From assembly GCF_001730285.1 (NCBI RefSeq), contig NZ_MIJZ01000012.1, forward strand, positions 459,360 to 523,359: a stretch of DNA of 64,000 bases, given 5' to 3'. A program made the translations under genes and the position numbers. This DNA is from Enterococcus ureasiticus (GTDB taxonomy: Bacteria; Bacillota; Bacilli; Lactobacillales; Enterococcaceae). The notes under the pieces were generated by a model. It did no database searches. It saw only the letters and a list, made by a program, of their open reading frames with translations, and was not told the DNA's origin. Below, one piece after another: positions 42,215 through 51,721 of this stretch. Position 1 is the first letter of the stretch. Each line of letters begins with the position of its first letter.

Positions 42215-42784
42215 ATGGACGGATTTGATAAAAGAAAACAACAAAAAATAAAGCAAATTTTTTCAGCTTCATTTGAATTAGTTACGAAATACGGATTTGA
42301 CAAAGTTAAAGTTGATGAAATTGCACGTAAAGCTCGCGTTTCACCTGCAACGATTTATAATTATTTTGGTACCAAGGAACAGTTGTTTCAAGAAACAGTT
42401 GATCACTGGATTGATTCGAGAATTGCAGAATATGAAATGATACTGGATTCTGAGCTTTCTTTTAGCCAAAAGATAAAGGATCTAATGATGCACGAAGCAA
42501 AAAACATTAAAATTCTGATAACCTTAAATCAAGAAAATCCCATAACAACTCATTATTTCCTTCATGAAGCAGAAGAAAAAATGGAGTCTTTTTACAGCAA
42601 ATTAATAGACCAAGGAAAAAAAGAAGGTTACATTTCTTCTGCATACTCAGAGGAAATTTTAATCACTCATTTTAAGTTATTTTTTCATGAGACGAATCAC
42701 TATATTCACGAAAACAGTTCTGAACAAATAGAACAACTTTTGCACTTACTTTTCTATGGACTATTCCCTCATTCAACTCAATGA
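42215..42784 (+). CDS. TetR/AcrR-family regulator
   Basis: A 189-residue regulator. The N-terminal HTH is clear: IKQIFSASFELVTKYGFDKV, DEIARKARVSPATIYNYFGT, KEQLFQETV. The C-terminal part is a variable helical ligand domain. AGGAGGTGA precedes the ATG. It is divergent from the membrane protein at 41533-42066, a likely target. The ligand is unknown. Confidence 0.88.
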   Translation: MDGFDKRKQQKIKQIFSASFELVTKYGFDKVKVDEIARKARVSPATIYNYFGTKEQLFQETVDHWIDSRIAEYEMILDSELSFSQKIKDLMMHEAKNIKILITLNQENPITTHYFLHEAEEKMESFYSKLIDQGKKEGYISSAYSEEILITHFKLFFHETNHYIHENSSEQIEQLLHLLFYGLFPHSTQ

Positions 42785-42805
42785 ACATCAATGCTTAATT
42801 AGCAA

Positions 42806-42844
42806 ACACCCCATTGCTAGACATTAGTAACAGCAATGGGGTGT
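42806..42844 (+). terminator. Stem-loop after the TetR gene
   Basis: ACACCCCATTGCT pairs perfectly with AGCAATGGGGTGT (13 bp, 13-nt loop). No T-run follows, so it is a weak or Rho-aided terminator, or an RNA-stabilising structure. Confidence 0.55.
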
Positions 42845-42906
42845 ATACCACTCTTGCCTTTAAAAATTCTGCTCTATCCTTCCCCATAGTTTTTATGAAA
42901 ACTCGA

Positions 42907-42935
42907 TTGACAGCGCTTTCTTAGTGGTGTATATT
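42907..42935 (+). promoter_or_regulatory. Promoter with overlapping cre for the beta-glucoside operon
   Basis: TTGACA (42907-42912), 17 bp, TATATT (42930-42935) is a near-consensus sigma-A promoter. TGACAGCGCTTTCT (42908-42921) matches the cre consensus at 13 of 14 positions and covers the -35 box, so CcpA binding would block the polymerase. Confidence 0.88.
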
Positions 42936-42945
42936 TGTCTTGTAT

Positions 42946-43012
42946 GGATAGTGATTATTAAGTTAAGCTAAACCTGAACAATGCCTGAAAAGGGACTCGT
43001 TTAGGTTTTTTT
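42946..43012 (+). promoter_or_regulatory. RAT antiterminator site and overlapping terminator before licT
   Basis: 42946-42977 resembles the ribonucleic antiterminator of the BglG/LicT family (GGATAGTGATTATTAAG and onward to ACCTGAA). Its 3' part overlaps a terminator: AAACCTGAAC pairs with GTTTAGGTTT (43 nt span) followed by seven T. LicT binding would favour the RAT and allow read-through. Confidence 0.85.
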
Positions 43013-43056
43013 CTATTTTCAATCTCTTTAGTCAATGTAAAAGGAGGTCGTATGCT

Positions 43057-43905
43057 TTGGAAATTCTAAAAATTTTAAATAATAATGTGGTCATTGTTCG
43101 TAATGAGGATAATGAAGAAGTCATTCTTATGGGCAATGGCTTGGGATTCCAGATGAAAGCTGGCTCAGAAGTTGACACAGCAAAAATCGAGAAGGTTTTT
43201 AAATTAGAGAACCAGGTTGAACCTGAACAAATCGAACAATTATTTGCAGAAATCCCAGAAGAAATTATTGAGATTTCCTATAAAATATTATCCCATGCGA
43301 AAAATGTATTAAAAAAAGAATTAAATGAGTCGTCTTTTATTGCGATTGCCGATCACTTACACTCCTCTATCCAACGAGCTGAAAAGAATATCCAAGTAAA
43401 AAACTTTTTATTATGGGATATCAAACGTTTTTTTCCAGTCGAATTAGATATAGCACGTTCGGCTATCCAAATGGTCAATCAGCAACTACATGTAAATTTG
43501 ACTGATGATGAAGCAGGTTTTCTAGCTTTGCACATCACAAATGCTCAACTCGACAGCAACCATGAAGATGCCGTCAGTCTGACTCAGTTGATTGAAGAAA
43601 TATTGACCATCATCAAATATACACTCAGAATTAATTTTGCTGAAAATGATATTTATTTTCAGCGATTTATTACACATTTAAAATTCTTCACTGAACGAGT
43701 ATTAAAAGCTCATCCCGCCAAGACCTCTGCAGACCAAGTCGAAAATGAGCTGTTTTCACTTGTCACAAATCAATACCCAGAAGCTTTCGAGGCAACAAAA
43801 AAAGTCACTGAATTGTTAAAAAATAGACGCAATTACACGATATCAAAGGATGAGCAAGTCTATATCACCATCCATTTAGCTCGAATCATCGATAAAACAA
43901 GTTAG
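43057..43905 (+). CDS. licT: BglG/LicT-family transcription antiterminator
   Basis: A 282-residue antiterminator. Residues 1-55 form the RNA-binding CAT domain (LKILNNNVVIVRNEDNEEVI; GNGLGFQMKAGS). Two PRD domains follow, with conserved phospho-accepting histidines near ADHLHSSIQRA, GFLALHITNAQ, RFITHLKFF and VYITIHLARI. PTS phosphorylation of PRDs reports beta-glucoside and general sugar supply. Translation starts at a TTG (43057) 9 nt after GGAGG; an ATG at 43052 is out of frame. First gene of the operon. Confidence 0.92.
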   Translation: MEILKILNNNVVIVRNEDNEEVILMGNGLGFQMKAGSEVDTAKIEKVFKLENQVEPEQIEQLFAEIPEEIIEISYKILSHAKNVLKKELNESSFIAIADHLHSSIQRAEKNIQVKNFLLWDIKRFFPVELDIARSAIQMVNQQLHVNLTDDEAGFLALHITNAQLDSNHEDAVSLTQLIEEILTIIKYTLRINFAENDIYFQRFITHLKFFTERVLKAHPAKTSADQVENELFSLVTNQYPEAFEATKKVTELLKNRRNYTISKDEQVYITIHLARIIDKTS

Positions 43906-43982
43906 TTAGAGAGAAATTCTCTTCATCTATATTATTTCCCTAAAAAGGAGCGTAGGAAATCGTTTGCCTGTGGAAAGGCGCT

Positions 43983-44013
43983 GGATCGTGACATTAAGTT
44001 GGCGAGACCTCTG
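43983..44013 (+). promoter_or_regulatory. Second RAT-like sequence between licT and the PTS gene
   Basis: GGATCGTGACATTAAG followed by TTGGCGAGACCT is a close match to a LicT target. Unlike the first site, no terminator with a T-run follows before the PTS gene. It may be a vestige, or act on RNA stability. Confidence 0.55.
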
Positions 44014-44047
44014 AATAAAAAATAATAAATCATTTGGAGGAACGAAA

Positions 44048-45946
44048 ATGGGTAAATACGAAGAACTTGCAAAAAATATTGTAAAAGAAGTTGGGGGCAA
44101 AGAAAACGTCAATTCTTTAACAAACTGTATCACACGCCTTCGGTTTAAATTAAAAGATGAAAGTAAAGCAAACACCGAAGCCTTAAAAAATATGGATGGG
44201 GTCGTGACAGTCATGCAAGCTGGCGGACAATATCAAGTCGTGATTGGGAATCATGTACCTGACGTTCGCAAAGATGTTGATGCTGTCTTAGGCGTTTTAG
44301 AACCTGTTGCGGACAATGGACCTAAAGGGAATTTATTCGATCGATTTGTAGATATGATTTCAGGCATTTTTCAACCTATTCTGGCACCTTTATCTGCAGC
44401 AGGTATGTTAAAAGGGGTCAATGCTATTTTGGCCTTTGCTTTAGGAGCTGGTTTTTCAGCCAGTCCAACGTATGCAGTCTTTAATGCAATGGGAGATGGG
44501 CTCTTCTTGTTCTTGCCGATTTTTATTGGCTATACAGCAATGAAGAAGTTTGGCGGTTCACCATTCTTAGGAATGATGATTGCTTCCAGTCTGGTTTACA
44601 CTGGATTTATTGACGGTTCTGCTACAGCAACATTTGCGGAAAGTGGTGGATTGAATTTCTTTGGGATTCCGTTTTCGATTCCAGTAGCGGGTTACGGTTC
44701 AACCGTTATGCCTATTATTGCAGCAACTGCATTCGCAGCATTCTTAGAAAAGCAGTTAAGAAAAGTCATCCCAGACGTTGTAAAACTATTTTTAGTCCCA
44801 TTCTTTACGGCAATCATCACGATTCCACTAACTTTCCTAGTCATTGGACCGATCATGAATGTTGTTTCTGACGGACTTGGAAATGGGTTACTTGCCATTC
44901 AAGCATTCAATCCGATCATCTTTGGTGCAATCCTTGGTTTCTCTTGGCAAATTCTCGTTATGTTCGGGATGCATTGGGCGCTTATTCCATTTGTTATCAT
45001 TGCACTATCTCAAGGGCAACCAACCTCTCTTTTAACTGGATCAGGAAGCGTATCTTTTGCTCAAACAGGTGCAGTACTTGCGGTCATGTTAAAAACGAAA
45101 AATTTGAAATTAAGAGAATTATCCATTCCAGCCTTTATCTCAGGACTGTTTGGTGTGACTGAGCCGGCAATTTACGGGATCACCTTACCAAGAAAGAAAC
45201 CTTTCTGGGCTTCTTGTATTGTTGGTGGTGTGACTGGTGCTATTGCCATGGGTTTAGGCATTCAAGGTTATCAAATGGGTGGTCTTGGTATTTTTAGATA
45301 TACATCGTCCATTTCACCAGATGGCGATATAAAATTTGCTATCTACAATGTGATATTAGATATTTGCGCACTTGCAGCTGGTTTTGCTTTGGCTTGGGCA
45401 TTAGGCTTTAAAGATGATGAACCGACAATTCAATTATCAAAAGAAGAAGCAAAACTTGCCGCTACAGGACACAAAAAGAAATTAGCGAAAGACGACGTTT
45501 TTTCTCCTGTAGAAGGTAAAGTGTTGCCGTTAAGTGAAGCACGAGACGGGGCCTTTTCAGAAGGAATCATGGGTAAAGGAGTGGTGGTCGAACCGACTAG
45601 TGACGAAATTGTAGCACCATTTGATGGGACAGTAATGACTCTTTTCCCTACCAAACATGCGATTGGTTTAATTTCAGATAATGGAACTGAGCTATTGATC
45701 CATATCGGCATCGATACTGTTCAATTAGAGGGCGAGGGATTTGAATCATTCGTTGTGCAAAATGCGAAAGTCAAAAAAGGCGATAAACTGGTTACCTTTG
45801 ATATTAAAGCGATTGAGGAAGCAGGCTACAGCACACAAGTTCCGATCATCATTACAAATACACCCGACTATGCTGATGTGATCGCGACTTCTGAAACATC
45901 AATCAAGCACGGTGACCTCTTAATCACTGCGATCATTTCAAATTGA
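44048..45946 (+). CDS. Beta-glucoside PTS transporter, EIIBCA
   Basis: A 632-residue three-domain enzyme II. EIIB is at 1-85 with the phosphorylated C27 (VNSLTNCITRLRFKL), EIIC at about 100-465 (ten hydrophobic segments, FGVTEPAIYGITLPRKKPFW), and EIIA at 485-632 (FSPVEGKVLPLSE; His in LLIHIGIDTVQLEG). It imports and phosphorylates aryl-beta-glucosides or cellobiose-like sugars. The order BCA and the GH1 partner fit BglP/BglF. It lies 142 nt after licT with its own GGAGG. It also phosphorylates LicT when substrate is absent (family knowledge). Confidence 0.94.
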   Translation: MGKYEELAKNIVKEVGGKENVNSLTNCITRLRFKLKDESKANTEALKNMDGVVTVMQAGGQYQVVIGNHVPDVRKDVDAVLGVLEPVADNGPKGNLFDRFVDMISGIFQPILAPLSAAGMLKGVNAILAFALGAGFSASPTYAVFNAMGDGLFLFLPIFIGYTAMKKFGGSPFLGMMIASSLVYTGFIDGSATATFAESGGLNFFGIPFSIPVAGYGSTVMPIIAATAFAAFLEKQLRKVIPDVVKLFLVPFFTAIITIPLTFLVIGPIMNVVSDGLGNGLLAIQAFNPIIFGAILGFSWQILVMFGMHWALIPFVIIALSQGQPTSLLTGSGSVSFAQTGAVLAVMLKTKNLKLRELSIPAFISGLFGVTEPAIYGITLPRKKPFWASCIVGGVTGAIAMGLGIQGYQMGGLGIFRYTSSISPDGDIKFAIYNVILDICALAAGFALAWALGFKDDEPTIQLSKEEAKLAATGHKKKLAKDDVFSPVEGKVLPLSEARDGAFSEGIMGKGVVVEPTSDEIVAPFDGTVMTLFPTKHAIGLISDNGTELLIHIGIDTVQLEGEGFESFVVQNAKVKKGDKLVTFDIKAIEEAGYSTQVPIIITNTPDYADVIATSETSIKHGDLLITAIISN

Positions 45947-45986
45947 TTGTATTGAATCAAAACTAATTTTATTTATAAAGGAGTAA

Positions 45987-47417
<1,431 letters not shown>

Positions 47418-47431
47418 GGCACTTCTGATAC

Positions 47432-47478
47432 AAAACGGTATAAGTAATTTGCGAAGCCAAGTTACTTACACCGTTTTT
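47432..47478 (+). terminator. Terminator of the beta-glucoside operon
   Basis: AAAACGGTATAAGTAA pairs with TTACTTACACCGTTTT (one mismatch), followed by T and CTTG. Confidence 0.8.
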
Positions 47479-47554
47479 CTTGTAAAATTTTGAGCGCATC
47501 AATTGATATTAAGGCTAAATCTGTTATCGTAAAAATAAAAGGAGTGTGACCAAA

Positions 47555-47941
47555 ATGAAACAACCAATAACGTTTATATCAGTAGCTGAACATGCTAAAA
47601 ATCAAATGGATTTCTATGTAGAAACATTTCCAAACACCAAGATTCAAGCAGTCACTTATTATGATGAATACCCTGAACGTATCTTAAACGGACAATTAGA
47701 TTTAAATGGAACCCCAATCTACTTTTTAGAAATGGGACCAGAAAATCCAGTTGCACCAGGTTGGAATCTTTCCTTATATGTGGAAATGGACAGTGAAGAA
47801 GAATTTGATCAAGTATTCTCAGCTTTAGCTGCAGATGGCTTTGTTATGATGGGACCAGAACCTGCTGGGATTTTCCAAAAAGTAACATGGCTAACTGATA
47901 AATTTGGTATTACTTGGCAGTTCGTATTCGCTGGAAAATAA
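47555..47941 (+). CDS. PhnB-like VOC-family protein
   Basis: A 128-residue protein of the PhnB/3-demethylubiquinone-methyltransferase-like VOC group: PITFISVAEHAKNQMDFYVE, VTYYDEYPERILNGQLDLNG, and VTWLTDKFGITWQFVF at the end. No known catalytic assignment for this short form. The ATG at 47555 lies 10 nt after GGAG; an in-frame GTG at 47546 is too close to that site. Stands alone between terminators. Confidence 0.85.
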   Translation: MKQPITFISVAEHAKNQMDFYVETFPNTKIQAVTYYDEYPERILNGQLDLNGTPIYFLEMGPENPVAPGWNLSLYVEMDSEEEFDQVFSALAADGFVMMGPEPAGIFQKVTWLTDKFGITWQFVFAGK

Positions 47942-48018
47942 ACTAACTTCTATTTTATTAGATTAAGTATTCTCTTTATACCGAGATTTTTTACCGCTTA
48001 CTTTTTAAACCATAAAAT

Positions 48019-48063
48019 AATCTGTATAGACAGCCAAGTTTTAGTGGCCTGCTTATACAGATT
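48019..48063 (-). terminator. Stem-loop downstream of the LPKAG adhesin
   Basis: AATCTGTATA pairs with TATACAGATT across a 25-nt loop region, 20 nt past the adhesin stop. On the minus strand a TTATTTTATGG tract follows. Probably the adhesin terminator. Confidence 0.55.
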
Positions 48064-48082
48064 ACTTTTGTTTATCGAATTA

Positions 48083-49855
48083 TTAGACTCTTTTATGGCT
48101 GAATGCAAAAACACTCATAGTTAGGAAAATGACTACAAAACCAGCAATCATCGTAACGTAGCTATCTTTACTTCCTGCCTTTGGTAATTGTTCTTTTGAT
48201 TGAGCTTTAGATGCATTCAAAAGAATTTTATTTGCTTTCGGTTGTTTTTTTTCTTCTTTTACTGATATTAGTTCACCTTCTGCATGCCCATTTGGTTTAA
48301 TATCCTCTTTTACAGGCTTATCTTGGTGTACCTCTACCTCTTTACCAGAAATTGCAGGTTCTAGCGTTGGGACTTCCGTTACTTCAACGGTCTCTGGTTC
48401 GATTGGTTTGATTTCTTCTAACTCACTTGATTCATCTTCTATTGTTTTGATTTGTTCATATACGTGAATTTCTGGTTGTTCTTCTTTGGCTTTGTTTAAT
48501 TCTTCTTCTTGGCTTACTTTTACCTTCTCTTCCTCGATTGGTTGAATCTCTCCTAGTTCGTTGGATTCATCTTCGATGAGTTCGATTTGCTCGCCAACAT
48601 GGATTTCTGGACGTTCTTCTTTGGCTTTATTTAGCTCTTCTTCTTTACTTTCTTTTGCCGTTTCTTCCTCGATCGGTTGGATTTCTCCTAGCTCACTAGA
48701 TTCATCTTCGATGAGTTCTGTTTGCTCACCAACATGGATTTCTGGGCGCTCTTCTTTTGGTTTATTTAATTCTTCTTCTTTGGTTTCTTTCGGTCGTTCT
48801 GGATCAAGCGGTGTGATTTCTTCTAGCTGACCTGATTCATCTTCGATGAGTTCTTCTTGTTCGATTGGTTCTTTGATCAATTGAGTTTCATCCCCGATAG
48901 CATTTCCATCTAAAAAGATATTCTTCACTTTATGCGTTGCCGTTTCATTGATTGCTTTTTCATATAAAAGTTGGTAATCGATTTGACAATCATTGGTAAA
49001 GTTCGCTTGTTTTTTCCCAGTTTCAGTTATAGTTGCTGTGTACATGATTGAAAATGAAGCCAAACGTGCTTTGTCGCGATATAAACGGATCACAAAAGCA
49101 TTATCTTCTCCAAACTCAACTGTTCCATATCGCTGATTTTCAAACTCTTCCAAACTTACTGTTGATTGCCCTAAATAATTATCGATAGTAAACGTAAAAC
49201 TATCTTTATTTAATACTTGGCCGCCACCTGATTTATCTGTCAAAACAATATCCTTAGCAAGGTCACTTTTATTCAAATTAGCGTTTAAGAACCAACGGAT
49301 TTGACCTGATTTCCCTAATAGATCGCCTGTTTTATAAAAGAACGGCAGCTCTCCTTCAACATCACCGTCAGAACGTCCATTGACCACTATATTTGCTACA
49401 GTGACAGAGGTTCCCAAATTTACTGGTACTTCCTTCGTTGTATTTTCCTCAATATTTGTTACACGTACACCAAAAGTAAACTCGCCGCGAACACGATCCA
49501 ACTGATTCACTTTTTCATTAAATATACAAACAACTTTATCTTTATAAACACGGGTTGCACCTAACCCATTTAAATCAATTTCACGTGGCGTGCTGTCGGA
49601 TTCTACTAATCCTTCAAGCTCTTTAGGTAATGATAGCGTCAAGACATCTCCAGCTTTTAGCTTGGTATCCGACTTTTCACTAAAGGTTACCCGAATCGAG
49701 GTCAGCTCTCCATCCATTAGTTCGGTTTTATCAAAGTGGATCGAATCAACAAATCCTCCACTATTTAATTCCGCAGCTAATGACTGTTCGCTAAATCCGA
49801 CTAATCCTAACAAACCTACAAACATTACTAAACACCATGATAATTTTTTTAACAT
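48083..49855 (-). CDS. LPxTG-type surface adhesin with four 45-residue acidic repeats
   Basis: A 590-residue cell-wall protein. Signal peptide 1-28 (to SLAA); residues 30-325 are two beta-sandwich adhesin domains like SdrG/MSCRAMM N2-N3 (FDKTELMDGELTSIRVTFSE; GQIRWFLNANLNKSDLAKDI). Residues 332-511 hold four repeats of 45 residues (core ELIEDESSELGEIQPIEEE, with EERPEIHVGEQ). Then a Lys/Glu linker, a sorting motif LPKAG (557-561), a membrane span and KRV tail. Ala in place of the usual Thr in the sorting motif may reduce sortase A use. The repeats recall streptococcal and staphylococcal fibronectin-binding repeats; that function is inference. Confidence 0.85.
   Translation of the reverse strand: MLKKLSWCLVMFVGLLGLVGFSEQSLAAELNSGGFVDSIHFDKTELMDGELTSIRVTFSEKSDTKLKAGDVLTLSLPKELEGLVESDSTPREIDLNGLGATRVYKDKVVCIFNEKVNQLDRVRGEFTFGVRVTNIEENTTKEVPVNLGTSVTVANIVVNGRSDGDVEGELPFFYKTGDLLGKSGQIRWFLNANLNKSDLAKDIVLTDKSGGGQVLNKDSFTFTIDNYLGQSTVSLEEFENQRYGTVEFGEDNAFVIRLYRDKARLASFSIMYTATITETGKKQANFTNDCQIDYQLLYEKAINETATHKVKNIFLDGNAIGDETQLIKEPIEQEELIEDESGQLEEITPLDPERPKETKEEELNKPKEERPEIHVGEQTELIEDESSELGEIQPIEEETAKESKEEELNKAKEERPEIHVGEQIELIEDESNELGEIQPIEEEKVKVSQEEELNKAKEEQPEIHVYEQIKTIEDESSELEEIKPIEPETVEVTEVPTLEPAISGKEVEVHQDKPVKEDIKPNGHAEGELISVKEEKKQPKANKILLNASKAQSKEQLPKAGSKDSYVTMIAGFVVIFLTMSVFAFSHKRV
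48323..48862 (-). repeat. Four tandem 135-bp repeats in the LPKAG adhesin
   Basis: Codons 332-376, 377-421, 422-466 and 467-511 are successive copies with a 45-residue period. The middle two are closest; the last has diverged in its second half. Copy number could vary by recombination between the middle copies. Confidence 0.85.
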
Positions 49856-50032
49856 CTTTTATACATCGTCCCTTTCTTTTGATTGATATAGACCAGTATG
49901 TATTCTTTATTACTTTTATAAAAAGCAACTTTTTTGATGTTAAACAATAAATGAATCTGTGTCAAAACATATACACTTTAGATTAAATTATGATGATTTC
50001 AATTCTTAACGGCTGATTTTGCATAAAAAAAA

Positions 50033-50335
50033 CCGACAAATGATCAAAATATACACTTACTTCTTCAAGTGCTGGTTTTAAGATCTTTTGGTCAATTTAT
50101 CCTACTTGATAATTTTTAGGAATTCCTAATAAAAAAGTCAATGTTTCGATTGGTACTTCCCAATATCCCTTTTTCTCAAACTGTTTTAATATACGATAAA
50201 GATTTTTCGAATACTTCTTTTTCAGAGAAACAAATTCTTCTAAAAAAAACAAGTAGCATTCGTATTGACCTGATTCAAGAGACATGTAAATTTTGGATTA
50301 AACTGTGCTTCGATTTCTTTTTCAAGAAAGGATAT
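50033..50335 (-). pseudogene. Decayed plasmid replication initiator (Rep_3 family)
   Basis: The minus strand encodes EEFVSLKKKYSKNLYRILKQ, a GYWEVPIETLTFLLGIPKNY segment, an in-frame TAA at 50099-50097, then IDQKILKPALEEVSVYFDHL. This is the Rep_3/RepB pattern (SLKSKYSKNLYRLLKQF; IPKSYxxxDIDxRVLKP). Sequence upstream of 50260 (FNPKFTCLLNQVN) is in a shifted frame. No start or complete domain remains. It marks a former plasmid insertion. Confidence 0.8.
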
Positions 50336-50357
50336 TTTTGTTGGTTACTTTTCGTTA

Positions 50358-50537
50358 GATAATCCCCCTTTGATCACTGATGAAAAAAAGGAAGAGAAAC
50401 GTGCAGATTTATCCGGTGGTTTTGAATTGACCAAAGAAATGAGAATCACTGCTAGAGATGTGACAGATGTGATTTTCAAAGAAGATGCACGCAGAGAAAA
50501 TTTTGATGTTCTCATCAAAAAAGCTTACTATTACTAG
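50358..50537 (+). pseudogene. Orphan C-terminal gene fragment
   Basis: A plus-strand open stretch (ITDEKKEEKRADLSGGFELT, then DVTDVIFKEDARRENFDVLI and KKAYYY) ending at TAG 50537. It has no start codon with a ribosome site; its open frame continues upstream into the decayed rep gene. Probably the tail of a gene cut by the same rearrangement. Not recognised. Confidence 0.35.
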
Positions 50538-50557
50538 CTTCTATAACTCACATAATA

Positions 50558-50599
50558 AAAACGAGTAAAAACTTGGAAATAAACTGTTTTTACTCGTTT
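50558..50599. terminator. Terminator between gene fragment and membrane protein
   Basis: AAACGAGTAAAAAC pairs perfectly with GTTTTTACTCGTTT around a 13-nt loop, with T or A runs on both sides. It lies 10 nt past the stop of the membrane protein (minus). Confidence 0.8.
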
Positions 50600-50609
50600 G
50601 TTATACTGA

Positions 50610-51476
50610 TTATGTTTTACTTTTATCCTCTGACAAAAGCTCGATCAGCTGTTGTTGCTGTTCAATCACTTCTACCAATCTTTCATTCAATTCGATCTGT
50701 CGACTTTTTTTCGTCCGCTGTAATTTCGCTTCTATCCACTGACTATTTTTAATGATACGAATACCTTCAATTAAATGCCCTACCAGAATAATTCCAACTG
50801 AGCTAATGCTTAACCCAACCAGCCAGTTTTTCAAAACAAGTAACTGTTCCCAAGTTTGTTGTACCAGATTTGGAATTCCTGCGATATTTTTGGTTGTTTG
50901 GATCAATTCTCTCAGTTGTTCGAATAATGATGCTATGCTGGGAATCAACTGCTCTAGCTTAAAAGTGCTTTGAAGGAAAATATCAGAAAGCTTTTCTTGA
51001 AATGTGTTTAGTTCATTTATGCTCAGACTATTGATTCTTTGATCGATAATCGTATACGTTTGATACGTTTCAATCGCCATTTTTGTTAAAATCGTCAAAA
51101 GGCTGATTATTAAAAATACATACCCAATAACAAGTAATTTTTCGCTCAAATGCCAACGATCGTTCTTTCTCAAACGCCATAAAAAATACCCGATCAGCAC
51201 TAATCCTATCACTATAACAACACTTTGAATAATCACTAGTAGTGCTAATTGATTGATCATCTGCCGAACATTATCGACAAGGCTTGCTTGCCAATCTTTA
51301 GATGAAAAAAAAGTTAATACGTTATTAAACGTGATCCTGAAATTTTTTCGAACGATCCTTTCAATAAATCCTTGTTGATTAACTACTAAAAATAGCAATA
51401 CTGCAAGATAGATCAAACTACTAAAATGAACCATGGCTCGCAAACGAACACTTTTTACTGCTTGTTGTTCCCCCAT
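50610..51476 (-). CDS. Membrane protein of unknown function
   Basis: A 288-residue protein with four hydrophobic segments (near residues 14-32, 75-95, 105-125 and 222-240) and a large outer or inner loop containing INSLSINELNTFQEKLSDIF. The C-terminus (QLIEQQQQLIELL-type) is a Gln/Leu coiled coil. No family is recognised. It lies between the two adhesin genes on the same strand, but has its own ribosome site and terminator. Confidence 0.6.
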   Translation of the reverse strand: MGEQQAVKSVRLRAMVHFSSLIYLAVLLFLVVNQQGFIERIVRKNFRITFNNVLTFFSSKDWQASLVDNVRQMINQLALLVIIQSVVIVIGLVLIGYFLWRLRKNDRWHLSEKLLVIGYVFLIISLLTILTKMAIETYQTYTIIDQRINSLSINELNTFQEKLSDIFLQSTFKLEQLIPSIASLFEQLRELIQTTKNIAGIPNLVQQTWEQLLVLKNWLVGLSISSVGIILVGHLIEGIRIIKNSQWIEAKLQRTKKSRQIELNERLVEVIEQQQQLIELLSEDKSKT

Positions 51477-51721
51477 CGTAACTCCTCCTCTTTTCGCTAA
51501 CGGATAAACTATAAACTCATCATAGCATTAAATCTTGAAACTCTGTATAAATACACTATTTTGGATTTTACTTATAGAAAGTTTTGAGGAATCTTTTTAT
51601 TTATTAATGACGAAAATTATGATCGCACAAATGAATACAATTTTGTACGGGAGGTGGAGGAAAAATTGCGTATTTACTGGCTCCTCATAGTGACTTCTAT
51701 AATGAAACTAAAATTTTTAAA

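Noticed and set aside
48561..48830. Serine-rich plus-strand frame opposite the adhesin repeats
   Set aside because: It is an antisense shadow created by the acidic repeat codons and has no ribosome site.
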